Source: Botryococcus braunii (taxonomy: Eukaryota > Chlorophyta > Trebouxiophyceae). From it: a stretch of DNA of 20,000 nt. The stretch spans positions 42,501 through 62,500 of the forward strand of contig KV908577.1 in the NCBI GenBank assembly GCA_002005505.1, in the 5' to 3' direction. How positions within the stretch are numbered: position 1 is the stretch's first letter; each line of letters opens with the position of its first letter. A model generated the notes under the pieces. The model was not told the DNA's origin. It worked only from the letters and a program-made list of their open reading frames with translations, and ran no database searches. A program made the position numbers and the translations under genes. Of the stretch, positions 18,610 to 20,000 are shown piece after piece.

Positions 18610-20000
18610 TCAGTGTGCAAGGGCATCAATGTCCCTCGAGAGCTCCGGCACCAACAGCTTCGCATCGTGTACAAACGCTCCCATTGTCTCGGCATCCTTA
18701 TTCCCTTTCCGATAGGCCTCGATTGCAAGCTGCGCCTCAATGCCGGCCCCCATGCAATCCCCATCAGATCGGCTCCATCCGCAATTCTGAGATTCTGTAG
18801 TTTGCTATCATGCTCTTTAAAATCCATTTTGGCTGGTGTTTGGATATAATTTTCTGTCCCGGTGGGGAGTCGTTGAATATTTGGTCACTCGGTTGAGGGG
18901 CTGCTAGCCCTGGGTGTGAAATTTTCATTGCTACGCCCAGAGCACCTATCACATGGTACAGGAGCTCATGATAGGAGCACTCACCCCGTTCAGAATAAGG
19001 TTTAATGCTGTGTGCATCGTAGTCATTGTGATGACCAAGAGAAAACTAGGTGACGAATGAAAAACAGAATATCGAAAAGGTTATCTCCAATGTAGAATAT
19101 GTAAGACATGATAAATGGCTTGATAGTAGCGCACAATGTTACTTGAATTCCTTGTGCAGTGTACATGAATGAATCGCTTGCTAGTCACAGACAATGTACT
19201 TGAAATCTTTGTGCAGTGTACATGAATGAACGCTTTGTTAGTCACACACGCATGTCACATGACAAAATTCATCGTGTTACCACCCTGTGTCAGATGATAC
19301 TCTTAATGTCCATCATGTGCGCTTAACTACATAATCAAGTCGACCATATCACATCATTAAACTATAATAATTTTTCCCTTAGCACTGCCAAATGATCCAA
19401 CGAGACTCTCAATTTCACCATGCTATAGCAAGTAAGGACACAACCTTTTAAGCAAAGTCGCTCACAGCAGAAAAACAAGAACTGAAATGTTGGGCCAATG
19501 CTGTCTCAGAAAACAGCAGTTTGAACGGAACGTCCATTCAACGTAATTCTGGGTCCGTTGCAAATGATTGAAACCGTCTTTCGTTACCCAACCCAGAATG
19601 GAGGTTATTGTTACTGGATGCTTCTCACTGTCGCCCTTCCATTAAACTCATAGCGAAGCGATTGCAGCTATGTTTTCAGGGATGCACCTTTATTAGTTCC
19701 AGAGCCGCTTCAGCATCTTTGCTTCCCGCCTCACCAATAGATTGCTTATGTGCAAGTGTTAGCGCTTGTAAAGCTACATCTGGGACTTCTTGTTCACGTC
19801 CTCTGCAGGGGTGCAAGCACGGTAGCATTAGAAATAATAATCGAAACAAAGCGTGGAAAGTTGAATGTGGAATACTGAGTTACCGGTTTTGTCGTGTTAG
19901 GTTGTGAGCCATCATCAACCTTGCTTCCAGGCTCTCCGGGTACAGCGAAATGCATCTGTCGAGAATCCTCTCGCCATCCTCAAGCGTGCATCGTCGCCCA
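18610..20000 (-). CDS. Unrecognised helical protein, C-terminal three exons (partial)
   Basis: I do not recognise the family. Minus-strand exons are 20000-19920 (open at the window edge), 19802-19688 and a terminal exon ending at 18610 with TGA. The junctions agree in phase (2, then 0), with donors GTTGAT and GTGCAT and the acceptor CTGCAG. The terminal exon starts either at 18729 (acceptor GCGCAG, the type common here) or at 18786 (CTCAG); I prefer 18729. Translated pieces are ERILDRCISLYPESLEARG, VPDVALQALTLAHKQSIG, KDAEAALELIK and IEAYRKGNKDAETMGAFVHD. They are rich in Ala, Leu and Glu and look like paired amphipathic helices, as in TPR-like repeats. No membrane span is visible. Function unknown. 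The intron at 19687-18730 holds a tandem duplication. Confidence 0.6.
19131..19250 (+). repeat. Tandem duplication of about 59 bp in the unrecognised gene's last intron
   Basis: Two copies share ACAATGT-ACTTGAA, CTTTGTGCAGTGTACATGAA, TGAA-CGCTT and TTAGTCACA. The first starts at about 19133 and the second at about 19192; a third copy is truncated. Confidence 0.85.

Overview
The window is nuclear DNA from a photosynthetic eukaryote of the green lineage, most likely a green alga. It holds intron-rich genes with phase-consistent GT..AG introns. One gene is PsbW, a photosystem II subunit known from plants and green algae, and the eIF2-alpha gene reads as plant-like. Most acceptors end in GCAG, as in many green algae. 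I cannot name the species. A prasinophyte-type alga with repeat-rich introns is a guess.

Layout: (1) 1-1020 has no gene I can identify; its 3' part is a degenerate 50/66-bp repeat. (2) 1021-5987 (+) carries four exons of a TSSC4-family gene (U5 snRNP assembly factor). The N-terminal and last exons are not resolved. Its introns are full of minisatellites and (CA)n/(TG)n tracts. (3) 6.0-10.2 kb is a gene-poor interval with (TG)n tracts, a tRNA-like relic, a roughly 110-bp degenerate minisatellite and telomere-like motifs. (4) 14321-10184 (-) is a complete five-exon gene for eIF2-alpha, 333 residues, with the regulatory serine and the kinase-docking motif intact. (5) 14322-14819 is a shared divergent promoter with a G-box and an I-box. 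(6) 14820-16439 (+) is a complete five-exon psbW gene, 124 residues, with a bipartite chloroplast/thylakoid-lumen targeting region. (7) 16440-18609 is non-coding with repeats and a perfect 15-bp hairpin. (8) 20000-18610 (-) is the 3' end of an unrecognised helical protein entering from the right.

The genes do not form a pathway. TSSC4 serves splicing, eIF2-alpha serves translation initiation and PsbW serves photosynthesis. TSSC4 and eIF2-alpha are convergent; eIF2-alpha and psbW are divergent.

The most unusual signal is in the introns of TSSC4 and eIF2-alpha. Several tandem arrays sit at intron ends, and their units resemble the adjacent splice site, sometimes including the first exon bases. 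They look as if intron ends were copied to build the arrays, leaving rows of decoy splice sites. The compact psbW introns show none of this. The pattern was found by eye and needs statistical testing.
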